Assembly (NCBI GenBank): GCA_947624295.1
Contig: CANQJV010000006.1
Span: 28,972 to 92,971 of the forward strand
Source of the DNA: an uncultured Ruminococcus sp.
GTDB taxonomy: Bacteria > Bacillota > Clostridia > Oscillospirales > Ruminococcaceae
Direction of reading: 5' to 3'
Length of the DNA stretch: 64,000 nt
Shown here: piece after piece, positions 7,796-16,433 of the stretch
Position numbering within the stretch: the stretch's first letter is position 1
Layout: each line of letters starts with the position of its first letter
Translations under genes and position numbers: made by a program
The notes under the pieces: generated by a model
Seen by the model: the letters and a program-made list of their open reading frames with translations, nothing else
Database searches by the model: none
Told to the model about the DNA's origin: nothing

Positions 7796-10216
7796 TCAGT
7801 CTCCGCTGTCGTGCACCATAAATTCAAGTTCAATTGTTGTTCCTACAGGTACAGTTTCACCCGGTTCAATTGACTGACTTTCCACAACTGCACCGTCACG
7901 ATGAATTGATGCACCTTTTGCAACGTAATTAAGCCTTTGGTATACGATTGAATCGTTAGCAGTCTGCGGGTCTACTCCTCTCAAATCAGGTACTACCGTA
8001 TATTCAAGTACAGGATTCGAATCAGTATAGAGGTAAACAGTACCGCCTTTTGCAATTGATGAACCTGTTACAGGCGATTGTTTCAGAACAGATGTTCCCG
8101 AACCGATAATCTCATATTCCGCACCAAGTCCCTCTAAAGTTGCTTTTGCATCGTCGAGAGAACCTTCAAGAAGCGGTACTTTTATATCGAGTTCAGCAAG
8201 TTCTTCATCTGTATACTGCGGACTTATTCCCATATACGGCAGGACTTCTGCAAGAATCTCTCTTGCTGTAGGCACTGCAACCTGACTTCCGTAATAATTA
8301 CCGCCATTATTTTTATAGTCAGGCATATCCGCAAGCACAAGAAGTATGATTTCGGGGTCGTCGGCAGGCACAAAACAACAGTAAGATGCACCGTATTCCT
8401 GTCGGCTTGCGTCCTCAACTTCACCCTGCACAAGCGTATGTCCCTTTTCGGTTTCGGAAAGTCTTTGCGATGTACCCGATTTTCCGCCAATTGCATAGCC
8501 TTTTATAGTGACGTTGCCACTACCGTTGTCAACTGTTACGTGATAAAGCGAATCACGCATTATAGCAGAAGTTTCCTCCGAAATGACTTGCCTGCGGACT
8601 GTACGTTCATTTTTGAGGATAACGTTGCCGTCCTCGTCAAGAATTTTATCAACAACATACGGCTGTAACAAATATCCACCGTTTATTGCGGCACAATAGG
8701 ACGTAATCATTTCAAGTGGAGTTATTGTGTGATTTTGTCCGATTGACGACATTGCAAGGTCAACATTTGTAAAAGTTTCACTATCCTGTATATTACCACT
8801 AAATTCAGCAGGCAAATCAATTCCCGTAGGCTCTTTAAGCCCGAATGCATCAAAGTAGTACAGGAATTTTTCCTCACCTATTCTCGCACCGATTTCCATA
8901 AAAGCAGGGTTACAGGAGTGCGTAAGTGCCTCCTGATACGTCTGTGCTCCGTGACCTGATGCAACGTGGCATGATACAGGTTGTGCCATACCGTCAAGTT
9001 TCACTGAACCGGAGCAATAAAAACTGTCCCGCACTCTGTCAATGAGATTTTCTTCAAATGCGGCGGCACTTGTGATAACTTTGAATACGGAACCCGGCTC
9101 ATATACTTCAGTAATGCACTTGTTGCGCCATTGAGTTTCTCTCGCTTCTCCTTGTATTTTACTGTATTCATTATCGTCGCTTACAGTCTTTAACTTTTCC
9201 TCAACTGCGGTATCTGCAATATCATAGGGATTATTCAAATCATAACTCGGATATTGTGCCATACCGTATATTGCACCTGTTTTTGCGTTCATAAGGATAG
9301 CACAACTTCTTTTTTTAGTCATATATTTTGTTGACATTTCCTCAAGGTGCTTTTCGAGGTAATACTGGATTTCCTTATCTATTGTAAGGTAAACGTCATT
9401 GCCATTCTGTGCAGGGTAAGTTTTCGAATACCTGTACGGCAACTCATTTCCGTTTGAATCCTTTGCTGAAATTGTTCTGCCGTCAGTCCCCGAAAGATAA
9501 TCGTCATAATAAGACTCTATGCCGTACATACCGTATCCGTCAGCGGAAGTGAATCCTATAACTGATGCGGCAAGTTCATTTTGTGGGTAGTAACGTTTCG
9601 TATCCTCCTCAACATTAAGGCTTACAAGACCGTACTGATTGAAAAGCGCAAGCACTTCATCAGCAACAGGTTTTTCGACTTGTTCCTGTAAAATGCTGTA
9701 CTGACTGTTTTCTTCCATAGCTTTTGTAACTTTTTCGGCAGTTATCCCCAATTTCCCTGAAAGCACTGAAATTGCCTCTTCACGGAATGCCTGTGCAGAT
9801 GAAGGGAGAGTTTCCTCAACTATAACCTGTACTTCCTCGCCGTTTTCGTTTGTAGTTTTCTGGACATCAGGCTTATATGTACCTTCTTCTATCTGCTTAT
9901 TACGCTCATCAATACGTTTCTGTAGATTTTTCATATCCTGCCTGAATTGTTTCGGGTCAAGGAAAACTTTGTACACAGATGCACTTTTTGCGAGAGCGGT
10001 TCCCTGAGAATCATAAATCGAACCACGGTGCGCTGAAATTGTAATCGAGCCGAAATGCTGGTCATTTGCCATATCCTGATACTTTTCGTTGTCAATGACT
10101 GAAATGATAAAAAAGTTTCTTATCACAACGAAAAAGAGAATAAGGAAAAAAATTATCATGAAACATCTTGTTCTGATTTTCATTGACTTTGATGGAATAT
10201 TTTTATTATTAGCCAT
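7796..10216 (-). CDS. Class B penicillin-binding protein with PASTA domains (FtsI/SpoVD type)
   Basis: Septal or spore-cortex D,D-transpeptidase that cross-links peptidoglycan outside the membrane. With the start at ATG 10214-10216, after AGGAAAGGG, the protein has 806 residues. It has one membrane anchor (about 18-38), a PBP dimerisation domain, then the transpeptidase with Ser376 in EPGSVFK, the SCN triad and GGKSGTSQR. The C-terminal 140 residues hold two PASTA-like domains (VPLLEGSLDDAKATLEGLG and VVPDLRGVDPQTAND). This architecture fits SpoVD and clostridial FtsI, which are not separable here. An upstream in-frame start would add 26 residues without a ribosome site. A structured 300-nt spacer separates it from ftsL. 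Confidence 0.93.
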   Translation of the reverse strand: MANNKNIPSKSMKIRTRCFMIIFFLILFFVVIRNFFIISVIDNEKYQDMANDQHFGSITISAHRGSIYDSQGTALAKSASVYKVFLDPKQFRQDMKNLQKRIDERNKQIEEGTYKPDVQKTTNENGEEVQVIVEETLPSSAQAFREEAISVLSGKLGITAEKVTKAMEENSQYSILQEQVEKPVADEVLALFNQYGLVSLNVEEDTKRYYPQNELAASVIGFTSADGYGMYGIESYYDDYLSGTDGRTISAKDSNGNELPYRYSKTYPAQNGNDVYLTIDKEIQYYLEKHLEEMSTKYMTKKRSCAILMNAKTGAIYGMAQYPSYDLNNPYDIADTAVEEKLKTVSDDNEYSKIQGEARETQWRNKCITEVYEPGSVFKVITSAAAFEENLIDRVRDSFYCSGSVKLDGMAQPVSCHVASGHGAQTYQEALTHSCNPAFMEIGARIGEEKFLYYFDAFGLKEPTGIDLPAEFSGNIQDSETFTNVDLAMSSIGQNHTITPLEMITSYCAAINGGYLLQPYVVDKILDEDGNVILKNERTVRRQVISEETSAIMRDSLYHVTVDNGSGNVTIKGYAIGGKSGTSQRLSETEKGHTLVQGEVEDASRQEYGASYCCFVPADDPEIILLVLADMPDYKNNGGNYYGSQVAVPTAREILAEVLPYMGISPQYTDEELAELDIKVPLLEGSLDDAKATLEGLGAEYEIIGSGTSVLKQSPVTGSSIAKGGTVYLYTDSNPVLEYTVVPDLRGVDPQTANDSIVYQRLNYVAKGASIHRDGAVVESQSIEPGETVPVGTTIELEFMVHDSGD

Positions 10217-10263
10217 AAATTTCCCTTTCCTGTTGAAAATTACAGTCATATAAAACAGAATAA

Positions 10264-10472
10264 GGCAGGGTAACTTTTGCCCCGCCTGCGACATCTCTCT
10301 TTATATGATGCCTTTGATACATAATGAAACATATTTCTTATAAGCGAGGAATCGCTTTCTTCACCGGAATCGTTATGAAGTTATGAGGAAAGCGACTCCT
10401 TAAAATATAATCCGTTCACTCGTTGTATCTCTATGTTCTACAAATCACTGCGGTTCTCTCTGTTTTTACCGC
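10264..10472 (-). other. Structured intercistronic spacer between ftsL and the PBP gene
   Basis: The 301-nt stretch 10217-10517 has no gene. On the minus-strand transcript it can form three stems. GCGGT/ACCGC occupies 10450-10472. A 12-bp stem (GGAGTCGCTTTC with GAAAGCGATTCC, one G-U pair) has arms at 10388-10399 and 10348-10359. GGCGGGG/CCCTGCC (one G-U) has arms at 10280-10286 and 10264-10270, the last about 50 nt before the PBP start. No long U-run follows any stem, so simple termination is not supported. An RNA processing site or attenuator inside the dcw operon is possible. Confidence 0.4.
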
Positions 10473-10517
10473 TGTATTCAATTATCAGGGGCAGTCTGTA
10501 TTATATTTATATTTGTA

Positions 10518-11030
10518 CTACCCTCTGAAATATTCCACACAATTGTCAAAAAAACGTTTAACTTTTGCGAAAAAGCCCTCATCTTGTGTTGGAATATTAA
10601 CAACGTCATCGGTTTGTATCTCGATGTACTGTATTTGTGACGAATCTATTTTCTGCATACCCAGTACATTTTCGGCATAATCCTCAACGTTTTTGGCAGA
10701 CATTTTACTGTCAAGTTCCGATTGAAGTCTTACATTTTCAGCTTCGGCGATATTGAGTTCATTATTAAGGGAAGAAACTTTGTTATACATTGTATTACGC
10801 CTGTCAAAGCTGTAAATGACCGCACCAAACATTACTACAGCGAGAGCGGAAACAACTACTATAGAAAATACAGAACCGCTTTTTGTTTCCGTATTACTCA
10901 TATTGATACTCTGTTTTTTACCGGCTTTTTTCTGTTTTTTCTTTGGTTCGGTACTTTCAGTTTCAGTAACGCCGGCAGTTTTTTCCTCAAAGTTGTTATC
11001 ATGCTGTTTGAGGGTATTATTATCAGCCAT
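10518..11030 (-). CDS. ftsL: FtsL-like bitopic divisome protein
   Basis: Small bitopic protein between rsmH and the class B PBP, the standard place of ftsL. The first 50 residues are hydrophilic and Lys/Glu-rich (KKKQKKAGKK). A single membrane helix follows (SVFSIVVVSALAVVMFGAVI), then a Leu/Asn-rich coiled-coil stretch (KVSSLNNELNIAEAENVRLQ) and the short motif AENVLGMQKI typical of FtsL/DivIC C-termini. FtsL families share little sequence, so the call rests on topology, the coiled coil and gene order. ATG at 11028-11030 overlaps the rsmH stop by one base, suggesting translational coupling. Confidence 0.8.
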   Translation of the reverse strand: MADNNTLKQHDNNFEEKTAGVTETESTEPKKKQKKAGKKQSINMSNTETKSGSVFSIVVVSALAVVMFGAVIYSFDRRNTMYNKVSSLNNELNIAEAENVRLQSELDSKMSAKNVEDYAENVLGMQKIDSSQIQYIEIQTDDVVNIPTQDEGFFAKVKRFFDNCVEYFRG

Positions 11031-11965
11031 TACAATCCGCTCCTTTCTATAATTCTTAATTTGGCACTTCTGCTTCTGTTGTTTTCTTCAAGCTCACTCT
11101 GAGCCGCCTCTATAGGCTTTTTATTCACAAGTAATCCCTGCGGCTTGTGTCCGCACACGCAAACGGGGAAATCAGGCGGACATATACAGCCTTTACACCA
11201 CTCCGCAAACCTCTGCTTGACGATTCTGTCCTCAAGCGAGTGGAAAGTGATTACGGCAAGTCTGCCTTGAGGTTTCAGGCTGGCGAAGGCTTTATCGAGC
11301 CCTTCAGTGAGATGCTCCAATTCTCCGTTGACAGCGATTCGTATAGCCTGAAAAGTTTTTTTACAGGGATTTTTTTCTCTGCGGGCTTTTTGCGGAATAC
11401 TTTCTCTTATAATATCGGCGAGCTGTAAAGTTGTTTCAATCGGTGCAGTTTCTCTTGCTTTCACGATATTTGAGGCGATACGGCGTGAAAATTTTTCTTC
11501 CCCGTACCTGAAAATTATATCTGCAAGTTGTTTTTCGGGGTAACTGTTTACAATATCAGCCGCACTTATACCGATTCTGCTCATTCTCATATCGAGAGGA
11601 GCGTTCACGGAATGATAAGAAAAACCTCTGCTTTCCTCGTCAAGCTGATATGACGAAACGCCTAAATCCATAAGTATACCGTCAACTCCGCTTATTTCGA
11701 GTTCAGACAGAATAGTGTCAAGTTCCGAATAATTACGGTGAATGACAACAGCATTGCTAAATTCCGCAAGTCTTTCGGTAGCCGTTTTGACGGCATCGGG
11801 GTCACGGTCAATAGCAATAAGTCTGCCTTTATCGCTTAATTTTTCAGCGATTGCAAAGGAATGTCCGCCTCCTCCGGCTGTACAGTCAACATATACGCCG
11901 TCGGGATTGATATTAAGTCCCTGAACAGATTCATTAAGCAGGACAGGTGTATGTCTGAAATTCAT
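11030..11965 (-). CDS. rsmH: 16S rRNA m4C1402 methyltransferase RsmH (MraW)
   Basis: SAM-dependent methyltransferase that modifies C1402 of 16S rRNA. The N-terminus MNFRHTPVLLNESVQGL and the SAM-binding loop VDCTAGGGGHS are family hallmarks. The C-terminal half has PLDMRMS, EKFSRRIA and AVITFHSLEDRIVK. Start ATG at 11963-11965 follows AAGGAG at good spacing; a longer frame upstream would add ten residues without support. It is the first recognisable gene of the dcw cluster here, since mraZ is missing, and lies behind a leader of about 460 nt. Confidence 0.96.
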   Translation of the reverse strand: MNFRHTPVLLNESVQGLNINPDGVYVDCTAGGGGHSFAIAEKLSDKGRLIAIDRDPDAVKTATERLAEFSNAVVIHRNYSELDTILSELEISGVDGILMDLGVSSYQLDEESRGFSYHSVNAPLDMRMSRIGISAADIVNSYPEKQLADIIFRYGEEKFSRRIASNIVKARETAPIETTLQLADIIRESIPQKARREKNPCKKTFQAIRIAVNGELEHLTEGLDKAFASLKPQGRLAVITFHSLEDRIVKQRFAEWCKGCICPPDFPVCVCGHKPQGLLVNKKPIEAAQSELEENNRSRSAKLRIIERSGL

Positions 11966-12425
11966 AAAACAGCTCCTTAGTCCGGTCACGCACAAACAAA
12001 CCGCATTGTTACAAGTCTGTACTGCATAGCCGATAAATCTGCCGTTGTAATTTTTTTGTGGCGGAAAACATCGGATATTTGTGTAACATCTTCAGTATTC
12101 CGTGATTACGGCAGTCAGTCTTGTTTTTCAGTTCTGCTGATTACTGTATACGGCGAATCAGTTGTCAGGTTTATGCGCTCAGCGTGAATGCTTTTGTAAA
12201 ATATGTTAACAGTAGAGTGCATTTTCTTTGACATTCTGAAAACTTTTCATTGATTTCGGACGAATCCGGCAATCTCAGGCGAGTTATCGCAGTATCAAGG
12301 GACTTTCCTACAGAGTAAACGGCTGATGTGTTCGGGGCACGGGACAGAAATGTCACAATCTGCATAGTATGTCAGTTTCCACGCAAAAACGAAACACAAA
12401 TAAAGCCTTAAAACCCTATATAAAT
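11966..12425 (-). promoter_or_regulatory. Long leader of the dcw operon (no recognised gene)
   Basis: About 460 nt lie between the predicted transcription start (near 12419) and rsmH. The usual mraZ gene is not there in any frame. A 64-codon open frame (12171-12365) lacks a ribosome site and resembles nothing I know. On the transcript strand a short stem CCGT-AATC-ACGG is present and there is further pairing potential around it, but I recognise no riboswitch class. The stretch may be a regulatory leader or the remains of a lost gene. Confidence 0.35.
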
Positions 12426-12454
12426 ATTATAATACATTCGTCTAAAATTTACAA
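12426..12454 (-). promoter_or_regulatory. Sigma-A type promoter of the dcw operon
   Basis: On the minus strand TTGTAA (12449-12454) and a perfect TATAAT (12426-12431) are 17 bp apart. It is the only strong promoter upstream of rsmH and should drive the cluster down to divIB. The stretch 12455-12681 beyond it is AT-rich and holds no gene. Confidence 0.75.
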
Positions 12455-12611
12455 TACACAATTCACATAAAAATTCAACTAAAAAACAAGTTTTTTTATA
12501 CATATTATTCAAAAATCAAATTTCGCCGCTATACTAAAAACATATGTTTTATTTATTTGGTTAACTGTTATAATCTTAGTCACAATTTTTTTCATCAAAA
12601 GCAACGAAATT

Positions 12612-12669
12612 GCAGAATAAGCAAGTAAAATATATATAAATTATATAAAATTTCACATACTTATTCTGC
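12612..12669. repeat. Perfect 10-bp inverted repeat with AT-rich centre after the SpoIID-like gene
   Basis: GCAGAATAAG (12612-12621) and CTTATTCTGC (12660-12669) are exact inverted copies flanking about 38 bp of nearly pure AT that can itself pair. It starts 12 bp past the stop of the SpoIID-like gene, so it is probably an unusual terminator or mRNA 3' stem for that operon. No good U-run follows. Confidence 0.4.
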
Positions 12670-12681
12670 CTGATTTGTTAT

Positions 12682-14121
12682 TTACCACAAAGGCTCTTCA
12701 TATACAGGTTCAGTATATTGCTCCTCGTAGTAGTCGGTTGGTTCTTCGTAGTAGTCAGTCGGCTCCTCGTAGTAATCTGTCGGCTCCTCGTAATAGTCAG
12801 TAGGTTCTTCTACAGGTTCATCAGTCGGTTCTTCTTCAGGTTCTTCTGTTTCAAGACCAATGTCTGTCGGGTAACTGTTCGGATAGTAAACACCCGGTGT
12901 CTGCATATAGTCGGGGTCAACTACTTCCAAATCTGACGTACCTTCAGGGATTTCCTCACCTTCGGGTCTGGGAGTATAGAACACATTGAATTTAGATGAC
13001 TTCAAACCTATAGCGAGTTTGAATTCATATCCCCTGACAGTTTTCTGGTCATCTATATTGACATAAGTCACATAGCCTGTTTCTTCTGAATACTGAGGTT
13101 TAATCCAGTTTTCGGGATTATCTGAAAGTTCAATGTCATATGCCGATTCAATCATATTTCTGAGCTGAAAATCGTCAACATATGTAACTGTACCGTAATG
13201 TGGGTCATATGCGGCATCATAGTCGCTTGAAACTGAACGGAGATACGGAGGGCTTGAGTAGAAAACTTCCGAACAATTTGCAGTTATTCCACCGCTTGAT
13301 GCGGAAAACATAGTCAGTGCATAGTCACCGTTGTAGTAAAGTGCTTGTCCGAGGACTTCCGAAACGGCATCAACAACAACTTGCGGAGGACACGGTTTGC
13401 ACCTCAAATCAGCGGCATCGTTACCGTTGTATTTGCAGTAGCTGTAAACCGCAACTGCCTGCGCCTTGATAGCCTCGTAACTCATAGTTCCGCCGATTTC
13501 GTTGTAAACGATTTGTGATACCATTGAAAGCACATCGCCCGAAACTCCGTTCACTGTTATTTCCTCATCTTCAGCAAGACCTGTATTCATCAGGTACGTA
13601 TCGGGGTAGTAGTGGAAAAGTATATCCTGATAAGTCCATCCGCTGTATGTAGCGTAGAAATTCGCACCGTTCTGACTCATTCCGACACCGTGTCCCCAAC
13701 CGTATGTTACAATTGCGAATTTACCGGGGATTGATTCAATAACGGGGTCGCTTTCGAGCCACGGAATATCTCCCACATAACCGCCTGTAACGTTCAGTTC
13801 AACAGGTGTAGGTTTTTTAGCCGATTCAGGTGACAATTCATAGCTTATAAGTGACAAGCTGTCATCGTATTCACCGAGATCAGCCTTAAACCATTCTATT
13901 TCTTCTTCTTTTTCTTCTTCCGGTACTTCCTCAGCAGGGCTTTCAGTTGCCGGTTCTGTCTGAGTTTCAACAGTTGTTGTGACATCAGTTATGTCAGTTG
14001 TTTCTGTAGTTGCAGGTACTGTTGTATCTTCCGCAAATACAGTTGCAGGCATTGCGCTTAAAATAAGTGTTGTTCCTGCGATTACTGCAAGTGTTTTCTT
14101 AAATGAATTATCATTCTTCAT
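12682..14121 (-). CDS. Secreted SpoIID/LytB-domain protein with circularly permuted domain
   Basis: SpoIID proteins are lytic transglycosylases that cleave denuded glycan strands. A signal peptide is clear at the N-terminus (hydrophobic run ending ATVFAED), then a Thr/Glu-rich linker. All SpoIID motifs are present but in a rotated order. GWGHGVGMSQ (about 141-150) and LFHYYPDTYL come first, though they normally end the domain. Then come the YNEIGG segment with the likely catalytic Glu208, KAQAVAVYSYC, SASSGGIT (about 274-280) and RGYEFKLAIGLKSSKF (363-378). The C-terminus has four EEPTDYY heptads. ATG 14119-14121 follows GAGGTGAT. It is the last gene of an operon with two sortases. The family is certain; the role, whether sporulation or vegetative wall remodelling, is not. 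Confidence 0.9.
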   Translation of the reverse strand: MKNDNSFKKTLAVIAGTTLILSAMPATVFAEDTTVPATTETTDITDVTTTVETQTEPATESPAEEVPEEEKEEEIEWFKADLGEYDDSLSLISYELSPESAKKPTPVELNVTGGYVGDIPWLESDPVIESIPGKFAIVTYGWGHGVGMSQNGANFYATYSGWTYQDILFHYYPDTYLMNTGLAEDEEITVNGVSGDVLSMVSQIVYNEIGGTMSYEAIKAQAVAVYSYCKYNGNDAADLRCKPCPPQVVVDAVSEVLGQALYYNGDYALTMFSASSGGITANCSEVFYSSPPYLRSVSSDYDAAYDPHYGTVTYVDDFQLRNMIESAYDIELSDNPENWIKPQYSEETGYVTYVNIDDQKTVRGYEFKLAIGLKSSKFNVFYTPRPEGEEIPEGTSDLEVVDPDYMQTPGVYYPNSYPTDIGLETEEPEEEPTDEPVEEPTDYYEEPTDYYEEPTDYYEEPTDYYEEQYTEPVYEEPLW

Positions 14122-14153
14122 TGGAATCACCTCATAAAATTAAAACATATAAA

Positions 14154-15092
14154 TTATTGTTCTTGTTGTTCTTCTTCAGAATCAGTATTTTCTTCAGGTT
14201 CTTCTTTTTTTCTCATCTCAATAGTTGAAAAATCTTCTGCCGATTCACCGTCACGCAATCTTCTTGCTATTATGCAGAATCTCGAATTATCCTCATCTGC
14301 ATAGCAAGTCGAGAGAGTAAGCAGTTTATCGCCGTATTTCACATCAATCCCCGTATCAAAAAGCTGTTTTTCCTTTACGCAGTTCATATAGTAGTTGAAA
14401 TCATCTTCCGTATCAAGTTCTTCCAAATTCCAGTAAAGAAAATCAGAGTACCAGTTTCCGCCTGTAATCAGGCACGCACATATTACATAGTCATAGTCCT
14501 TGTAATTTGAGCTTATCTGAATAAACGGGTATTTTTTATAGTAGTCGTAATCCTGCCTGTAACGCCTTATAGAGCCGAACATTGTATTATTCGCCATATT
14601 ATGCCCGTAAATGACGATATTTTCAGACTGTTCGTCCTCAATTCCGCCGAAATTATCACGGTAATCCATATAAAGCGAACCTGCAAATTCATAGCTCCTG
14701 TCAAGTGCCCTATGAAGATAGTATTCATTTTCGGGGTAAGCCTCACCGCCATAATACGCAATTCCGGCAGGAATTTCGCCGGGGTCTTTCAGTAACGGGT
14801 AGTCAACGTCCGTCCCCTCAATTTTAATCCAGCCTGCAATATCCTTGTTTTCTTTCAGGAGAGCCTTAGCTTTGCCTGTCATGCCGTTTTCCGAGGGAAC
14901 ATAGTCGTATACAGGCAACACAACAGGTTCAGTTACAGGCGGTTCTGTTGTTTCAGTCGTCGGAGCAGTTGTTATTTCGGGAGCAACGGGAGTATCTTCT
15001 TTTTTAGGGATACTCAGGTACGCAAACACTCCCAGACCGACAGCAACTATAAATGCGGTACAAGCTGAAATAATTTTTGCTGTTTTGCTCAT
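14154..15092 (-). CDS. Class B sortase (first copy)
   Basis: Membrane-anchored cysteine transpeptidase that would attach surface proteins to peptidoglycan. A membrane segment lies at about residues 7-27, followed by a Thr/Pro linker. The catalytic domain has AGWIKIEGTDVDYPLL, IVIYGHNM with His164, LLTLSTC with Cys263 and the arginine in SRFCIIARR (Arg271). Spacing and the helix insertion after GHNM fit class B. The C-terminus is Glu-rich. It starts 8 nt after the stop of the second sortase and ends 32 nt before the SpoIID-like gene, so the three are probably one operon. No substrate with an obvious sorting signal is adjacent. Confidence 0.9.
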   Translation of the reverse strand: MSKTAKIISACTAFIVAVGLGVFAYLSIPKKEDTPVAPEITTAPTTETTEPPVTEPVVLPVYDYVPSENGMTGKAKALLKENKDIAGWIKIEGTDVDYPLLKDPGEIPAGIAYYGGEAYPENEYYLHRALDRSYEFAGSLYMDYRDNFGGIEDEQSENIVIYGHNMANNTMFGSIRRYRQDYDYYKKYPFIQISSNYKDYDYVICACLITGGNWYSDFLYWNLEELDTEDDFNYYMNCVKEKQLFDTGIDVKYGDKLLTLSTCYADEDNSRFCIIARRLRDGESAEDFSTIEMRKKEEPEENTDSEEEQQEQ

Positions 15093-15100
15093 TTGTTAAA

Positions 15101-16393
15101 TCATTCCTCAGTTTCGTTTTTTGGTTTACTTTCAGGACCATACGGTTCAAATTCAGCGTTCGGGTCATATTTCTCGTTTGTTCTCGTCCTGTAATACATA
15201 GTCGGGAATTTTATATTGGGGTTCGCCTTGCTTTCAGTACCCTCGTATGGGTCTTCGCCCTCACGCACTTGTCTTGCAAGGAGAATAAGCCTTCCGTTGT
15301 CACCTAAAAGCGTATTGCAGGTTGATAATGTGAGAAGTTGGTCACCATATTTCACATCAATATTATTTGTGCGGATTGTTCGTCTTTTAGCCTCGTTCAC
15401 GAATTTATAGAAATCTTCCTCATTTTCGAAATCGAACTTATTCCAGCAATCGAATTTTGTTTCTGTTTCGTCGAAAGCGTCGAGAATAAAGAACGCAAAT
15501 ATTTTATATTGATAGACCTCATATTTTGATTCAAGGTATATTACAGGGTGCTTGTCGTAGTAGTCGCTGTTCCTGTAATAATATTTCAGTGCGCCGAACA
15601 TACTTTCATCAGCCATATTATGCCCGTAAATGACAATATTATCCGAATTTTCCACGGCGAGATGATGGTCTGCACCTACTTCATCGAAATGATTGCGGTA
15701 GTCCATGAAAAGCGTACCTGCACGGGAGTCACCGCCCTTGAAACTCAAATGCAGATATTTGTCGTTATCTTCAGCCTGCACCACAGGTAACTCAAAAACA
15801 GGTTCACCGCCTGTTGTGGGTAATTTTATAAATCCGACATAATCGGGGTTCATATCGAGTAATTTTTGTGCAGGAACACGGAGTTCATAATATTTTTGCG
15901 GAACGCCGTTCTCATCAATTTCTATCCTGTCTTCAGTTTCAGGTTCATAGTATGTATTGTGGAGTTCAGCAATCTCATCATTGCGCATACTGTTCCGCCA
16001 CAAATCAAGGTAGTAGTCGCCTATCATGTAACCGCAGACAATTATTGCGGCGATTGAAGCAAGAAACAGTATTTTCCTTGTGCTTTCAAGTCCTCCGTCG
16101 CCCTTTTCAGGGAAAAGACTTCTTATTTTCTGCCAGAAAGTCTTTTTCTTCTTTCTTTTCTTCTTCTTTGAATTTGAAGATTTTTTCTTTTTTGCCGGAA
16201 CAGGTCTTTGTTCAGCGTAATTATTTTCATTTGATTTCCGTACACGGTGAACAGGCGGAAGTGCCTCGTGACTTCTCACCTCATACGGTATATCAGCATC
16301 TTCAGGTTTTCTGCCATCATTTATAGCTTTGCGGATAGCCTTTATTTTTTCAGCTCTTGCAATAGCTTCAGCGTCATTGCTGTTGTCATTCAT
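15101..16393 (-). CDS. Class B sortase (second copy) with long basic cytoplasmic extension
   Basis: Paralogue of the neighbouring sortase. It starts with an unusually long cytoplasmic segment of about 106 residues, including a Lys-rich block at 68-86, followed by a membrane helix (about 107-125). The sortase domain carries IVIYGHNM (His258), LLTLSTC (Cys359) and the arginine in GRLILLARQ (Arg368). A charged stalk (125-180) precedes the domain, and about 50 extra residues follow it. ATG at 16391-16393 is preceded by GAGGTGA and a good promoter (16434-16462). The basic N-terminal tail is not typical of sortases and may bind nucleic acid, lipid head groups or a cytoplasmic partner; that part is inference. 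Confidence 0.9.
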   Translation of the reverse strand: MNDNSNDAEAIARAEKIKAIRKAINDGRKPEDADIPYEVRSHEALPPVHRVRKSNENNYAEQRPVPAKKKKSSNSKKKKRKKKKTFWQKIRSLFPEKGDGGLESTRKILFLASIAAIIVCGYMIGDYYLDLWRNSMRNDEIAELHNTYYEPETEDRIEIDENGVPQKYYELRVPAQKLLDMNPDYVGFIKLPTTGGEPVFELPVVQAEDNDKYLHLSFKGGDSRAGTLFMDYRNHFDEVGADHHLAVENSDNIVIYGHNMADESMFGALKYYYRNSDYYDKHPVIYLESKYEVYQYKIFAFFILDAFDETETKFDCWNKFDFENEEDFYKFVNEAKRRTIRTNNIDVKYGDQLLTLSTCNTLLGDNGRLILLARQVREGEDPYEGTESKANPNIKFPTMYYRTRTNEKYDPNAEFEPYGPESKPKNETEE

Positions 16394-16433
16394 TCTGATT
16401 TTTCACCTCGTCATTGAGTATATTTATAAGTAT

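Noticed and set aside
12290..12340. AGGAAAGTCC in the dcw leader, a match to a conserved RNase P RNA segment
   Set aside because: Only ten bases match. The other conserved RNase P elements are not found in the right order around it.
12171..12365. A 64-codon reading frame in the dcw leader on the minus strand
   Set aside because: It has no ribosome site, no resemblance to MraZ or another family, and lies in a region with possible RNA pairing. I kept the region as a leader instead.
12536..12549. AAACATATGTTT-type palindrome as a LexA site
   Set aside because: The outer G and C of the Firmicutes LexA box are missing and it does not overlap a convincing promoter or SOS gene.
12690..12830. Regular short DNA repeats that might be taken for a CRISPR or tandem repeat array
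   Set aside because: They are in frame and encode the EEPTDYY heptads of the SpoIID-like protein. The repeats at 51046-51348 and 378-587 are coding in the same way.
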